Of a stretch of DNA of 64,000 nucleotides, positions 50,765 through 60,359 are shown piece after piece (within the stretch, counting starts at the first letter, position 1; each line of letters starts with the position of its first letter). Location of the stretch: NCBI GenBank assembly GCA_965263065.1, contig CBDHGH010000003.1, positions 744,001 through 808,000 of the forward strand, in the 5' to 3' direction. The stretch is from TK10-74A sp965263065. GTDB lineage: Bacteria; Chloroflexota; Dehalococcoidia; Bin125. The notes under the pieces are model-generated. The model ran no database searches. It saw nothing but the letters and a program-made list of their open reading frames with translations, and was not told the origin of the DNA. Both the position numbers and the translations under genes were made by a program.

Positions 50765-51661
50765 CTAGCGGCCGAGCTGAGCGTCGCGGGCGGCGACGCG
50801 CTGCGTCCAGTCAAGCAGTTGATGCGCGCGGTCGACGAGCGGGTCGTCGATCATCTCCCCGTCGAGGGCGATGGCGCCGCGACCCTCGGCCTTGCCGGCC
50901 GCGTAGGCGTCGATGATCCGGCGCGCCCAGGCCAGTTCGTCGTCGCTGGGGGCGAAGACGCGATTGGCGATCTCGACCTGCGTGGGGTGGATGCAGAACT
51001 TGCCGCGGTAGCCCAGGTGGCGCGCGGCGGTGAGGTCGCGCTCGAACTTGGCGAGGTCGCGGAACTCGGTCGTGGGCGTGTCGATGGGCACCACGCCGGC
51101 CGCGGCGGCGGCGTTGCTGGTCACGGCGCGCGGGTAGTTGAGTTCGGCGGCCTCGGGCGTGCGCACCACGCCGCTGTCGGTGGCGTAGTCGTCGGCGCCG
51201 AAGGTGACGCCGAGGATGCGGGGCGAGGCGGCGCAGATCTCGTAGGCGTGGACCACCGCGGCGGCGACCTCGATCCAGGGGATCAGGCGGATGCCGCCCG
51301 GTGCCAGGCCGCGCGTGGTCTCGAGCAGCGTGAGGTAGTGGTCGACCTGCTGGATGGAGCCGGCGTCGATCACCTTGGGCAGGTTCACGATGTCCAGGCT
51401 GGGCCCGACGATCGCCGCCAGGTCGTGCTCGGCGAGTCCGGTGTCGAGGCCGTTGATACGCACGCAGAGCAGCCGGCCGCGGGCGTCGAACCGGGGCAGC
51501 GCCGCGGCGACGGTCGCGCGGGCGGCGGGCTTGTCGTCCCAAGCGACGGAGTCCTCGAGGTCGAAGCAGATGATGTCGGCCGGCACCGCCAGCGCCTTGT
51601 CGATGAAGCGCTGCTGGTTGCCGGGCACCGAGAGCATGCTGCGCAAGATGGGTGCGGTCAT
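50765..51661 (-). CDS. HpcH/HpaI (CitE-like) C-C lyase
   Basis: TIM-barrel lyase of 298 residues in the malyl-/citramalyl-CoA lyase family. RSMLSVPGNQQRF, the metal site IICFDLEDSVAWDDK, RINGLDT with the Arg, NLPKV, PWIEVAAAV with a metal-binding Glu, and FGADDYATDSG are all present, so it should be active. Likely cleaves a hydroxyacyl-CoA to acetyl-CoA plus glyoxylate or pyruvate. It is in the same run as the acyl-CoA dehydrogenase and MaoC genes. Confidence 0.9.
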   Translation of the reverse strand: MTAPILRSMLSVPGNQQRFIDKALAVPADIICFDLEDSVAWDDKPAARATVAAALPRFDARGRLLCVRINGLDTGLAEHDLAAIVGPSLDIVNLPKVIDAGSIQQVDHYLTLLETTRGLAPGGIRLIPWIEVAAAVVHAYEICAASPRILGVTFGADDYATDSGVVRTPEAAELNYPRAVTSNAAAAAGVVPIDTPTTEFRDLAKFERDLTAARHLGYRGKFCIHPTQVEIANRVFAPSDDELAWARRIIDAYAAGKAEGRGAIALDGEMIDDPLVDRAHQLLDWTQRVAARDAQLGR

Positions 51662-51712
51662 GGGGCGGCAGCATAGCGGTCGGGCGGCGTGGGCGAACCT
51701 ACCCGTCTCTCT

Positions 51713-52399
51713 TCAGCCCGACGGGAACGCGACGTTCAGGCCCCCGACCTCCGACGGGTGGCGGGTGAGGCGGCCGCGCAGGCCGTGGGCGCGGAGGGCG
51801 GCGTCGTCGGGGGGGAGGGACGGCAGGGGCAGGCCCTCGACGGCGGGCAGGCCCGATGCCTGGGCCGCGAAGACGACCGCCGCTCGGGCGGTGTCGAGCA
51901 GGGACGGCGCGGGCGCGTCGAGGGCCAACTCCATGGCGAGCGGGGCCGTCGCGACGCCCAGCCAGGTGAGGCGGCTGCTGGCGGCGGCCAACTGGGCGAC
52001 GCGCCCCAGCGCGGCGGCGCTCTCGATCCAGAGGCCCAGCGCAGTGAGGCCCGGCTCGATCCCGGCGCGCCCTTCGACGTCCTCCAGCAGCGAGTCGACG
52101 AAGCGGAGCTGGTCGACGTGCACGACGCCGGGCAGCGAGACGCCATAGACGCCGTCGCGCAGGGTGGCGAGCAGCTGCTCGCGTAGGTCGGGCGACTGCG
52201 GGCCGCGCGTGTGCAGGTAGACGCGATGGCCGGCCTGCCGCAGCGCGTCGATCGCCGCGACGGCGGCGTCGTGGCCGCCCGCGTCGGTGTGCATGAGATC
52301 GACGAGCGTGGCGTCGGGGAGTGCGGGGGCGTCGGCGCCGATCCCGGCGAGGCCGTCGGCGTCGGCGGGGACGAGGAGCAGTGAGCGGATGGTGTCCAC
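51713..52399 (-). CDS. Degenerate CitE-like TIM-barrel protein
   Basis: Protein of 228 residues with the frame of a CitE family member: RSLLLVPADA at the start, GVSLPGVVHVDQL and LWIESAAALGRVAQL. The catalytic positions are altered: DLEDSV reads DLMHTD, the LPKV Lys is Gly, and the GADD segment reads GVATAPL. It is about 70 residues shorter than its neighbour. It probably lacks lyase activity and may be a partner or regulator of the adjacent CitE. GTG start. Confidence 0.7.
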   Translation of the reverse strand: MDTIRSLLLVPADADGLAGIGADAPALPDATLVDLMHTDAGGHDAAVAAIDALRQAGHRVYLHTRGPQSPDLREQLLATLRDGVYGVSLPGVVHVDQLRFVDSLLEDVEGRAGIEPGLTALGLWIESAAALGRVAQLAAASSRLTWLGVATAPLAMELALDAPAPSLLDTARAAVVFAAQASGLPAVEGLPLPSLPPDDAALRAHGLRGRLTRHPSEVGGLNVAFPSG

Positions 52400-52462
52400 G
52401 CCGTTCCCTTCGAAACAGAGCCCTTCCGGGCAGGGCCCTGCAGCACAGAGCCCGCGGCCGGG

Positions 52463-53767
<1,305 letters not shown>

Positions 53768-53841
53768 CGCGGCGGCTCCTCCTTGCAGCGTGCGGGCCTG
53801 CGGCGCGCGGGCCGACGGTCGGCAGGCTATCACGGGCTGGC

Positions 53842-53847
53842 TACGCT
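53842..53847 (+). promoter_or_regulatory. Putative -10 element of a leaderless promoter
   Basis: TACGCT preceded by CTGGC, 6 bases before the GTG at 53854, with no ribosome site between. Confidence 0.4.
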
Positions 53848-53853
53848 GCCGGG

Positions 53854-54798
53854 GTGCCGAGTGACGTCGTGCCCGTCCGCTACGAGTACAACTGGAACTC
53901 CTTAGTGGGGTGCCTGCAGGGGCTGCTGCGCGCCGCCGGGCTGCCGCACGACGCCGCGCGCGTCAGCGCTGTGAGCGGCGAGGCGTTCCGCTTGCCGTCG
54001 CTGGCGGCCGAGCCCCAGCAGCCGGCCTTCGCGGCGGGCGCGGATCAGCCCCGCGACCTCTCGGCGCTCGCCGACGACTTGGCGCTGCTGGGCCTGCGCG
54101 CCCGCGTCGACGTGTGGGACCTGCGGTCGGGCCGGCCGCCGCTGCTGGGGCGACGGCTGGGGCGGCGGCTGCGTCGCGCCCTGGCGGACGGGCGCGCGGC
54201 GGCGGTCTCCGGCGTGGCGGGCGGCGACTTCGGTCTGATGGTCGGCTACGACGGCGAGCGCCGGGCCTATCGGGTCGACGGCCCGCTGAGCGCGGAGATC
54301 GGCCGCTGGCTGCGCGCGGACCGCGTCCCGGACCCGGACGCGGCCTGGCTGGTGGCCGTCATCCCCGAGGCGGCGATGCCCGGGGGCCCGGCGGGCGCGG
54401 CCGCACTCGTGCGACGCGCGGTCGCGCACCAGCGCGACGCCGGCCGCGGGGAGCGCTTGCGCGACTGGGTGGCGGTCCTGCGCTCGGGGGTCGAGATCGA
54501 CGCGCCGGGGCACGCCCGCGCCGCGCAGGCGCTGGCCGCGGCGTCGGGCGAGGCGGCGCGCTTCTACCGGCAGGCGGCGGCGGAGGGGGTCGCCGAGGCC
54601 GCCCCGCTGGCCGGGCCGGCGGCCGATCTGGCGCTGGCCCTGTCCCGCTTCGCGACGCTGTTCCCGTTCCCCGGCGGCGGCGACGTCGTCGCCGGCGGGC
54701 GCGAGGCGGGGGCGCGGTCGCTGCTGTCGGCGTTGCGCGCCGAAGCGGCGCTGGCGGCCGGGGCGCCGCCCCCGGACGCAGGCGAGAATCCCGGCTAG
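53854..54798 (+). CDS. Hypothetical protein, possible BtrH/C39-like N-terminus
   Basis: Protein of 314 residues without membrane helices. The start YEYNWNSLVGCLQGLLRAAG with a lone Cys before a helix, and later VSGVAGGDFGLMVGYDGERRAYRV (a strand pair that in C39-like folds carries the His), resemble butirosin-BtrH or papain-like acyltransferase folds. The His is not seen at that place, so this may be an inactive relative. The C-terminal 120 residues are Ala-rich helices. Function not assigned. GTG start, apparently leaderless. Confidence 0.6.
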   Translation: MPSDVVPVRYEYNWNSLVGCLQGLLRAAGLPHDAARVSAVSGEAFRLPSLAAEPQQPAFAAGADQPRDLSALADDLALLGLRARVDVWDLRSGRPPLLGRRLGRRLRRALADGRAAAVSGVAGGDFGLMVGYDGERRAYRVDGPLSAEIGRWLRADRVPDPDAAWLVAVIPEAAMPGGPAGAAALVRRAVAHQRDAGRGERLRDWVAVLRSGVEIDAPGHARAAQALAAASGEAARFYRQAAAEGVAEAAPLAGPAADLALALSRFATLFPFPGGGDVVAGGREAGARSLLSALRAEAALAAGAPPPDAGENPG

Positions 54799-54822
54799 GA
54801 TCGCGGCAGGAGGAAGACCATC

Positions 54823-55125
54823 GTGCCGGTACACGTGCGCATGTTTACGACGCTGGTGGCGCTGTCGAAGACGAAGCAGCCCAAGTTCGACATCGACTGG
54901 CGCGCGGGGATGACCGTGGGGGACATCGTCGCGGCGGAGGGATTCAGCGAGCAGGACGCGGAGGCCATCGCGGCCGTCGTGAACCGCGAGCAGTCCGAGT
55001 TCGACCGCACGCTGCTCGACGGTGACGAGGTGGAGTTTATCGTCAACCTGCAAGGTGGAGCGGGCGTGCATGCGGTGGTGGAGAACGTGGCCCGCTGCGT
55101 TGACACGCCCCCGGCCCGCTCATAG
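54823..55125 (+). CDS. MoaD/ThiS-like ubiquitin-fold protein with C-terminal extension
   Basis: Protein of 100 residues with a beta-grasp fold: VHVRMFTTLVALS, MTVGDIVAAEGF and LDGDEVEFIVNLQGG. In sulfur carriers the di-glycine is the C-terminus; here Gly78-Gly79 is followed by 21 residues (AGVHAVVENV onwards). It would need trimming to act as a sulfur carrier or protein modifier, or it may have another role. GGAGGA precedes the GTG start at a good distance. No E1-like or JAMM protease gene is adjacent. Confidence 0.75.
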   Translation: MPVHVRMFTTLVALSKTKQPKFDIDWRAGMTVGDIVAAEGFSEQDAEAIAAVVNREQSEFDRTLLDGDEVEFIVNLQGGAGVHAVVENVARCVDTPPARS

Positions 55126-55179
55126 CATTCCGAACAGAACAGACGGTCGAATCGCCGTCGCGGGCATACAAGCGAGTTG

Positions 55180-56832
55180 ATGCCGAAGTACATCTTTGTC
55201 ACGGGCGGGGTGGTCAGCTCGGTCGGCAAGGGCATCAGCACCGCCTCCCTCGCGAAACTGCTCAAGAGCCGCGGCCTCTCGGTCAGCGTGCAAAAGCTCG
55301 ACCCCTACCTCAACGTCGACCCCGGCACGATGTCGCCCTACCAGCACGGCGAGGTCTTCGTGACCGCCGACGGCGCCGAGACCGACCTCGACCTGGGCCA
55401 CTACGAGCGCTTCCTGGGCGAGGACCTGACGGGCGCCTCGTCGGTCACGATGGGGCAGATCAACTCCGCCGTGATCGAGCAGGAGCGCCGCGGCGACCAC
55501 CTGGGCGGGACGATCCAGACGGTTCCGCACATCACCGACGAGATCAAGTCGCGCGTGCGCGGGCTGGCGAAGTCGGCCGGGGCGGACGCGCTGATCGTCG
55601 AGGTGGGGGGCACGGTCGGTGACATCGAGGGGCAGCCGTTCCTCGAGGCGATCCGGCAGATGCGCTCCGAGGAGGCGCGCGAGGACACGCTCTCGGTCCA
55701 CGTCACGATGCTGCCCTACCTGCGGGCGTCGCGGGAACTCAAGACCAAGCCCACCCAGCACTCGGTGCGCGAGCTGCGATCCATGGGCTTACAGCCGGAC
55801 ATGATCTTCGCCCGCGCCGAGATGCCCGTCGAGGAGAGCATCAAAGCCAAGATCGCGCTCTTCTGCGACGTGGAGGCGCGCGCGGTGATCCCGCTCGAAA
55901 CGATGCCCAGCATCTATCAGGTGCCGCAGGTGCTCGAGGACGCGGGCGTCTCCGACCTCGTCGTCGAGAAGCTGGCGCTGCCGGCCGCCGAGCGTGACCT
56001 CGCCGACTGGCGCGACTGGGTGCGGCGGCTGCGCAACCCGGTGGGGCACTGCACGATCGCCATCGTTGGGAAGTACGTGGAGCTGCACGACTCCTACCTC
56101 TCGGTCCGCGAAGCGCTGATCCACGCAGGCGTCGAGCGCGGCGTCGACGTGGACGTGCGCTGGGTGCAGTCGGAGGGGCTGGAGGCGCGCGACCTGGCCG
56201 CGGAGCTCGACGGCGTCGCGGGGGTCATCGTGCCGGGCGGGTTCGGCAGGCGGGGCGCCGAGGGCGAGATCGCCACGGCGCGCTTCGCCCGCGAGACCGG
56301 GCTGCCCTACCTGGGGCTGTGCCGCGGCATGCAGCAGATGGTGATCGAGTTCGCCCGCAACGTCCTGGGCGAGCCGGAGGCGACATCGACGGAGTTCAAG
56401 AAGAAGACGCCCGTGCCGGTGATCTCGCTGCTCTCCGAGCAGGAGGAGGTGGTGGACCTGGGCGGCACGATGCGGCTGGGGCACTATCGCTGCCGGCTGG
56501 TCGCGGGGACGCGCGCCCGCGCCGCCTACGGCGTGGAGGCCGTCGATGAGCGGCACCGGCATCGCTGGGAGTTCAACAACCGCTACCGCGACGCGCTGGA
56601 TCGGGCCGGACTGCGCGCCAGCGGGGTCTCGCCCGATGGCCGCCTGGTCGAGATCGCCGAGTTGCGCGACCACCCCTTCATGATGGGCTCGCAGTTCCAC
56701 CCGGAGCTGCGCTCGCGGCCCGGCCGGCCGCATCCGCTGTTCGTCGCGCTGATGGACGCCGCGCTCACGGGCGGGGAGGGCGCCAAGCAGCCCGTCGCGG
56801 CGGGCGTCGCTCCGGCGGCGAGTCGCGCCTGA
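55180..56832 (+). CDS. pyrG: CTP synthase
   Basis: Makes CTP from UTP, ATP and glutamine, 550 residues. The synthase half has SSVGKGISTASLAKLL, KLDPYLNVDPGTMSPYQHGEVFV and DGAETDLDLGHYERF. The class I glutaminase half has PGGFGRRGAEG, the nucleophile Cys in PYLGLCRGMQQM and the His/Glu in QFHPEL. Arg replaces the usual Leu right after the catalytic Cys. The ATG at 55180 is used; the TTG at 55177 would add one residue. Confidence 0.95.
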   Translation: MPKYIFVTGGVVSSVGKGISTASLAKLLKSRGLSVSVQKLDPYLNVDPGTMSPYQHGEVFVTADGAETDLDLGHYERFLGEDLTGASSVTMGQINSAVIEQERRGDHLGGTIQTVPHITDEIKSRVRGLAKSAGADALIVEVGGTVGDIEGQPFLEAIRQMRSEEAREDTLSVHVTMLPYLRASRELKTKPTQHSVRELRSMGLQPDMIFARAEMPVEESIKAKIALFCDVEARAVIPLETMPSIYQVPQVLEDAGVSDLVVEKLALPAAERDLADWRDWVRRLRNPVGHCTIAIVGKYVELHDSYLSVREALIHAGVERGVDVDVRWVQSEGLEARDLAAELDGVAGVIVPGGFGRRGAEGEIATARFARETGLPYLGLCRGMQQMVIEFARNVLGEPEATSTEFKKKTPVPVISLLSEQEEVVDLGGTMRLGHYRCRLVAGTRARAAYGVEAVDERHRHRWEFNNRYRDALDRAGLRASGVSPDGRLVEIAELRDHPFMMGSQFHPELRSRPGRPHPLFVALMDAALTGGEGAKQPVAAGVAPAASRA

Positions 56833-56888
56833 GGCCTCTCCGCGGCCCGATCCGGTAAGCGAGCGCCCCGCATGAGCGAAGACACCCG

Positions 56889-57368
56889 ATGACCCAAGAC
56901 GACGTCTTCCGGCTGCTGCACATGCTGTCGCTGTTCGTGTTCCTGGCGGGGCTGGGCGCGACAATGCTGCCGCTCTACCGCGCCTGGAACAGCGACGACG
57001 TGCAGCGGCAGGTCTACGCGTTCCAGGAGGCCGCCCGCAACCAGGCGGGCGTGCTGCTGCCGGGCATGATCCTGACCGGCGTCAGCGGCGTCGTGTGGGC
57101 GATCGTCGCCGACCACCTGGACCCCGTCGAGACGGGCTGGCTGCTGGCCGTGGAGCTGCTGTATCTGGGCGCCCTGTTCATCTGTCTGCCGGGCATGGTG
57201 GCCGGGCTGCGCCGGGCGCGGCTGCTGGCGCTGCAGGCGCAGCACAGCGGCGAGGTCAGCGACGAGTTACGTGAAACACTGGCCGACAAGGGGCCGGTGG
57301 TCTTCGGTACACTGATGTTCGTGCTGGTGGTGCTGATGACGGCGCTCTCGATCAGCAAACCGTTCTGA
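56889..57368 (+). CDS. DUF2269-like four-helix membrane protein
   Basis: Protein of 159 residues with four hydrophobic helices (about 8-28, 52-74, 83-106 and 135-156). FRLLHMLSLFVFLAGLGATMLPLYRAW at the start fits the DUF2269 integral membrane family, whose role is unknown. Between pyrG and the transaldolase gene on the same strand. Confidence 0.65.
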   Translation: MTQDDVFRLLHMLSLFVFLAGLGATMLPLYRAWNSDDVQRQVYAFQEAARNQAGVLLPGMILTGVSGVVWAIVADHLDPVETGWLLAVELLYLGALFICLPGMVAGLRRARLLALQAQHSGEVSDELRETLADKGPVVFGTLMFVLVVLMTALSISKPF

Positions 57369-57436
57369 GCGACCCACCGGTGGTGGCTCGATGCAGGCCC
57401 AGGCGGCGCGCGGCCGCCGATGCGAAGGGAAACCCC

Positions 57437-58126
57437 ATGCGGCTCTTTCTGGATACCGCGGACAGCGACGAGATCCGCCAGGCGGTGCGCTGGGGCGTCT
57501 GCGATGGGGTGACGACCAACCCCACGCTGTTCGCCAAGGTGAGTGACCGCGCGGGCTCCTACAAGGAGCGCGTGCAGGAGATCGCGGCGATCGTCGATGG
57601 CCCGGTCTCGGCCGAGTGCGTGAGCCGCAGCGCCGACGAACTCGTCGCCGAGGCGCGCGAGATCGCGAGCTGGCATCCGAACGTGGTGGTCAAGATCCCG
57701 CTCGACGCGGCCGGGCTCGAGGCGATCCATCGCGTCAGCAGCGAGGGCATCCGCGTCAACACGACGCTGATCTTCTCCGCCAACCAGGCCCTGCTGGCGG
57801 CGAACGCCGGCGCCGCCTACGTGAGCCCGTTCATCGGGCGGCTGGACGACATCGGCCAGGACGGCGTGACGCTGGTGGCGGAGATCGTGGAGATGCTGGA
57901 CCGCTACCACAGCCCGGCGCAGGTCATCGCGGCCAGCGTGCGGCACGTGGGGCACGTCAGCGCCTGCGCCGCCGTGGGGGCGCACATCGCGACGCTGCCC
58001 TTCCCGGTGCTGAAGGCCATGCTCCAGCATCCGCTGACCGACAAGGGCATCGCCTCCTTCCTGGCCGACTGGGATCGGGCGCAGGCGCAGCAGCGGGCGC
58101 GCGCCGAGTCGCTGCCGGGTCGCTGA
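57437..58126 (+). CDS. Transaldolase / fructose-6-phosphate aldolase family
   Basis: TIM-barrel class I aldolase of 229 residues (small, FSA/TalC type). MRLFLDTADSDEIRQA, GVTTNPTLFAKV, VVVKIPLDAAGLEAI with the Schiff-base Lys (near 88), NTTLIFSANQALLAANAGAAYVSPFIGRLDD and ASVRHVGHV are present. Role in the pentose phosphate pathway or as an FSA cannot be separated. GAAGGGAAA precedes the ATG. Confidence 0.93.
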   Translation: MRLFLDTADSDEIRQAVRWGVCDGVTTNPTLFAKVSDRAGSYKERVQEIAAIVDGPVSAECVSRSADELVAEAREIASWHPNVVVKIPLDAAGLEAIHRVSSEGIRVNTTLIFSANQALLAANAGAAYVSPFIGRLDDIGQDGVTLVAEIVEMLDRYHSPAQVIAASVRHVGHVSACAAVGAHIATLPFPVLKAMLQHPLTDKGIASFLADWDRAQAQQRARAESLPGR

Positions 58127-58169
58127 GCGGCCATCGGTCCCAGCCTGTTGTCCGGGGTATCGCAGTTGC

Positions 58170-58199
58170 TTGCCATGCGCCCGACCGTGGGGCTAGGCT
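58170..58199 (+). promoter_or_regulatory. Putative sigma-70 promoter of rho
   Basis: TTGCCA, 18-base spacer, TAGGCT, leaving a leader of about 90 bases before the GTG, long enough for Rho autoregulation as known in other bacteria. Confidence 0.5.
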
Positions 58200-58295
58200 C
58201 GACAGAGCGGAGTGGTTGCAACGCGACCGCCGCGCCCCTTCCGACCCTCTGGATGAAACACCGCCGCAGCGTCGGCTGGTGAAGGTTCACAAAGC

Positions 58296-59561
58296 GTGAA
58301 TATCGCTGAACTCGAACCCCTGACCCGGGAAGAACTATTGGAACGAGCCAGGGATCTGGCGATCCCCGGCGTCAGCGGGCTGCGCAAGCAGGACCTCATC
58401 TTCAAGCTGCTGCAAGCGCACAGCGAGAAGCAGGGCCACATCTTCGCCGGCGGCGTGATCGACATCGTCGACGACGGCTACGGCTTCCTGCGCGGGGAAT
58501 CCCTGCTGCCCACGAACACCGACGTCTACGTCTCGCAGTCGCAGGTGCGCCGCTTCGGGCTGCGCACGGGGGACTACGTGACCGGGCAGGTGCGCGCGCC
58601 CAAGGAGGGCGAGAAGTACTACGGCCTGCAGCGCGTCGACGCGCTCAACGGCATGAGCCCGGAGGAGGCGTTCAAACGCCCCCACTTCGAGAACCTCACC
58701 GCCGTCTTCCCCAACCAGCGCTTCATGCTGGAGACCGAGGACCCGACCGACCTCTCGGGGCGGCTCGTGGACCTGATCGCGCCGATGGGGCGGGGCCAGC
58801 GCGGGCTGATCGTCTCGCCGCCGAAGGCCGGCAAGACGATGCTCCTGCAGGCGCTGGCCAACGGCATCGCTTGCAACTACAAGGACGTCCACCTGATGGT
58901 CGTGCTGATCGGGGAGCGGCCGGAAGAGGTCACCGAGATGCGCCGCAGCGTGCGCGGCGAGGTCTTCGCCTCCACCTTCGACGACCCGGTGGAGGATCAC
59001 ACGCGCGTGGCGGAGATGGCGCTGGAACGCGCCAAGCGGCTCATGGAATGCGGGCGCGACGTCGTCATTCTGGTCGACTCGATCACGCGGCTGACCCGGG
59101 CCTACAACCTGGAGATGCCGACCAGCGGGCGTACGCTCTCGGGCGGCATCGACCCGGTGGCGCTGTACCCGCCCAAGCGCTTCTTCGGCGCCGCTCGCAA
59201 GGCGGAGGACAACGGCAGCTTGACGATCATCGCCACCTGCCTGGTTGACACCGGCAGCCGGCTCGATGACGTCGTCTTCGAGGAGTTCAAGGGCACCGGC
59301 AACTGGGAAGTGCGGCTGGACCGCAAGCTGGCCGAGCGCCGCATCTACCCGGCGATCGACATCGCCGCCAGCAGCACCCGGCGCGAGGAACTGCTGCTCA
59401 GCGGCGCCGAGCTGCAGAAGATGTGGTTGCTGCGCCGGATGATGTCGATGCTGAGCAGCAACGGCAGCTCGACGGAGCCCACCGAGCGCCTGCTGGACCG
59501 GCTCTCGCGGACCAAGTCCAACTCGGAGTTCCTGGAGTCGCTGGCCACCGCCGACGCCTAA
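58296..59561 (+). CDS. rho: Transcription termination factor Rho
   Basis: Hexameric RNA helicase, 421 residues, without the long inserts some GC-rich bacteria have. The Rho-N helices (LTREELLERARDLAI) lead to the OB-fold with GYGFLRGESLLP, then Walker A SPPKAGKT, Walker B DVVILVDSIT, the Q-loop SGRTLSGGIDP and PKRFFGAARK, and the R-loop segment EEFKGTGNWEVRLDR. GTG start. Because intrinsic terminators here lack U tracts, Rho may do much of the termination. Confidence 0.96.
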   Translation: MNIAELEPLTREELLERARDLAIPGVSGLRKQDLIFKLLQAHSEKQGHIFAGGVIDIVDDGYGFLRGESLLPTNTDVYVSQSQVRRFGLRTGDYVTGQVRAPKEGEKYYGLQRVDALNGMSPEEAFKRPHFENLTAVFPNQRFMLETEDPTDLSGRLVDLIAPMGRGQRGLIVSPPKAGKTMLLQALANGIACNYKDVHLMVVLIGERPEEVTEMRRSVRGEVFASTFDDPVEDHTRVAEMALERAKRLMECGRDVVILVDSITRLTRAYNLEMPTSGRTLSGGIDPVALYPPKRFFGAARKAEDNGSLTIIATCLVDTGSRLDDVVFEEFKGTGNWEVRLDRKLAERRIYPAIDIAASSTRREELLLSGAELQKMWLLRRMMSMLSSNGSSTEPTERLLDRLSRTKSNSEFLESLATADA

Positions 59562-59613
59562 CGCGTCGCGGCTCCTCCCCCCAGTCCCCCGATTGCTTCA
59601 GTCCCCCGCTGGC

Positions 59614-60303
59614 TCAGTCGCCGCGCGGGGCGAGCACCTGCACGGCGGTGTGCTCGCTCAGCCCGGCCCGCGTGACGTTGATGTGATTGTCGAGCTGGGC
59701 GGGCGCGCCCCCGTCGCCGGGCGTGGCAGTGCCGCTCGTGCCGCTGCCGACGCCCGTGGTGCTGAGCCCCATGGCGCTGAGAAACGTGTCGACCGGGTCG
59801 AGCGCCGCCGTCTCGGGGCCCACCTTGTGCAGCATGGGGATCACCAGCCGGGGGTCGATCGCGCCGGCTACCTTGACGGCGGTCTTCGCGTCGAGGTGGC
59901 CGTTGCCGCCCACCGGCACGAGCAGCACGTCGGCCCGGCTCAGTTCCTCCATCGCCCGCGGGGACGGCTCGCCGCGCATGTCGCCCAGATGCGCCACGAT
60001 CACGTCGTCGATCGTGACGACGAAGGCGACGTTGCGGGCCGGCGCCGGGGCCTGGTCGTCGGTGACGACGCCGGTGATCAGCACGTTCTGGATCTCGTAT
60101 TCGCCCGGGGCGTCCAGCTGAGCGCGCTCGCAAGCGACCCCGGCGAACCAACCGTGCTCGGGAGCGGGGTTGGAGATCGTGACGATGTCGGCCTGCGGGC
60201 GTCCCAGGCGGAAGCCGGTGCTCGAGGGGCAGGGGTCCAGCACGACGGCGGCCTCGCGGCCGCGCAGACGGAAGGCCGCGTGCCCGATCCAGGCGATGTC
60301 CAT
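59614..60303 (-). CDS. MBL-fold metal-hydrolase-like protein, degenerate metal site
   Basis: Protein of 229 residues of the UlaG/YtkL-like beta-lactamase fold: DIAWIGHAAFRLRG, VVLDPCPSSTG, VVTDDQAPAPARNVAFVV, AHLGDMRGEPS and LVPVGGNGHLDAKTAVKVAGAIDPRLVIPMLHK. The metal motif HxHxDH reads NPAPEH (Asn45, Ala47, Glu49, His50), so the usual two-zinc site cannot form. It probably lacks the classical hydrolase activity. It is next to another enzyme that has lost its active site. Confidence 0.75.
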   Translation of the reverse strand: MDIAWIGHAAFRLRGREAAVVLDPCPSSTGFRLGRPQADIVTISNPAPEHGWFAGVACERAQLDAPGEYEIQNVLITGVVTDDQAPAPARNVAFVVTIDDVIVAHLGDMRGEPSPRAMEELSRADVLLVPVGGNGHLDAKTAVKVAGAIDPRLVIPMLHKVGPETAALDPVDTFLSAMGLSTTGVGSGTSGTATPGDGGAPAQLDNHINVTRAGLSEHTAVQVLAPRGD

Positions 60304-60359
60304 GGCGATCGTCCCTCCGCCTCCCGGACGCCGCGCCGCGGCCGCTCCGGCGTGCCCGG

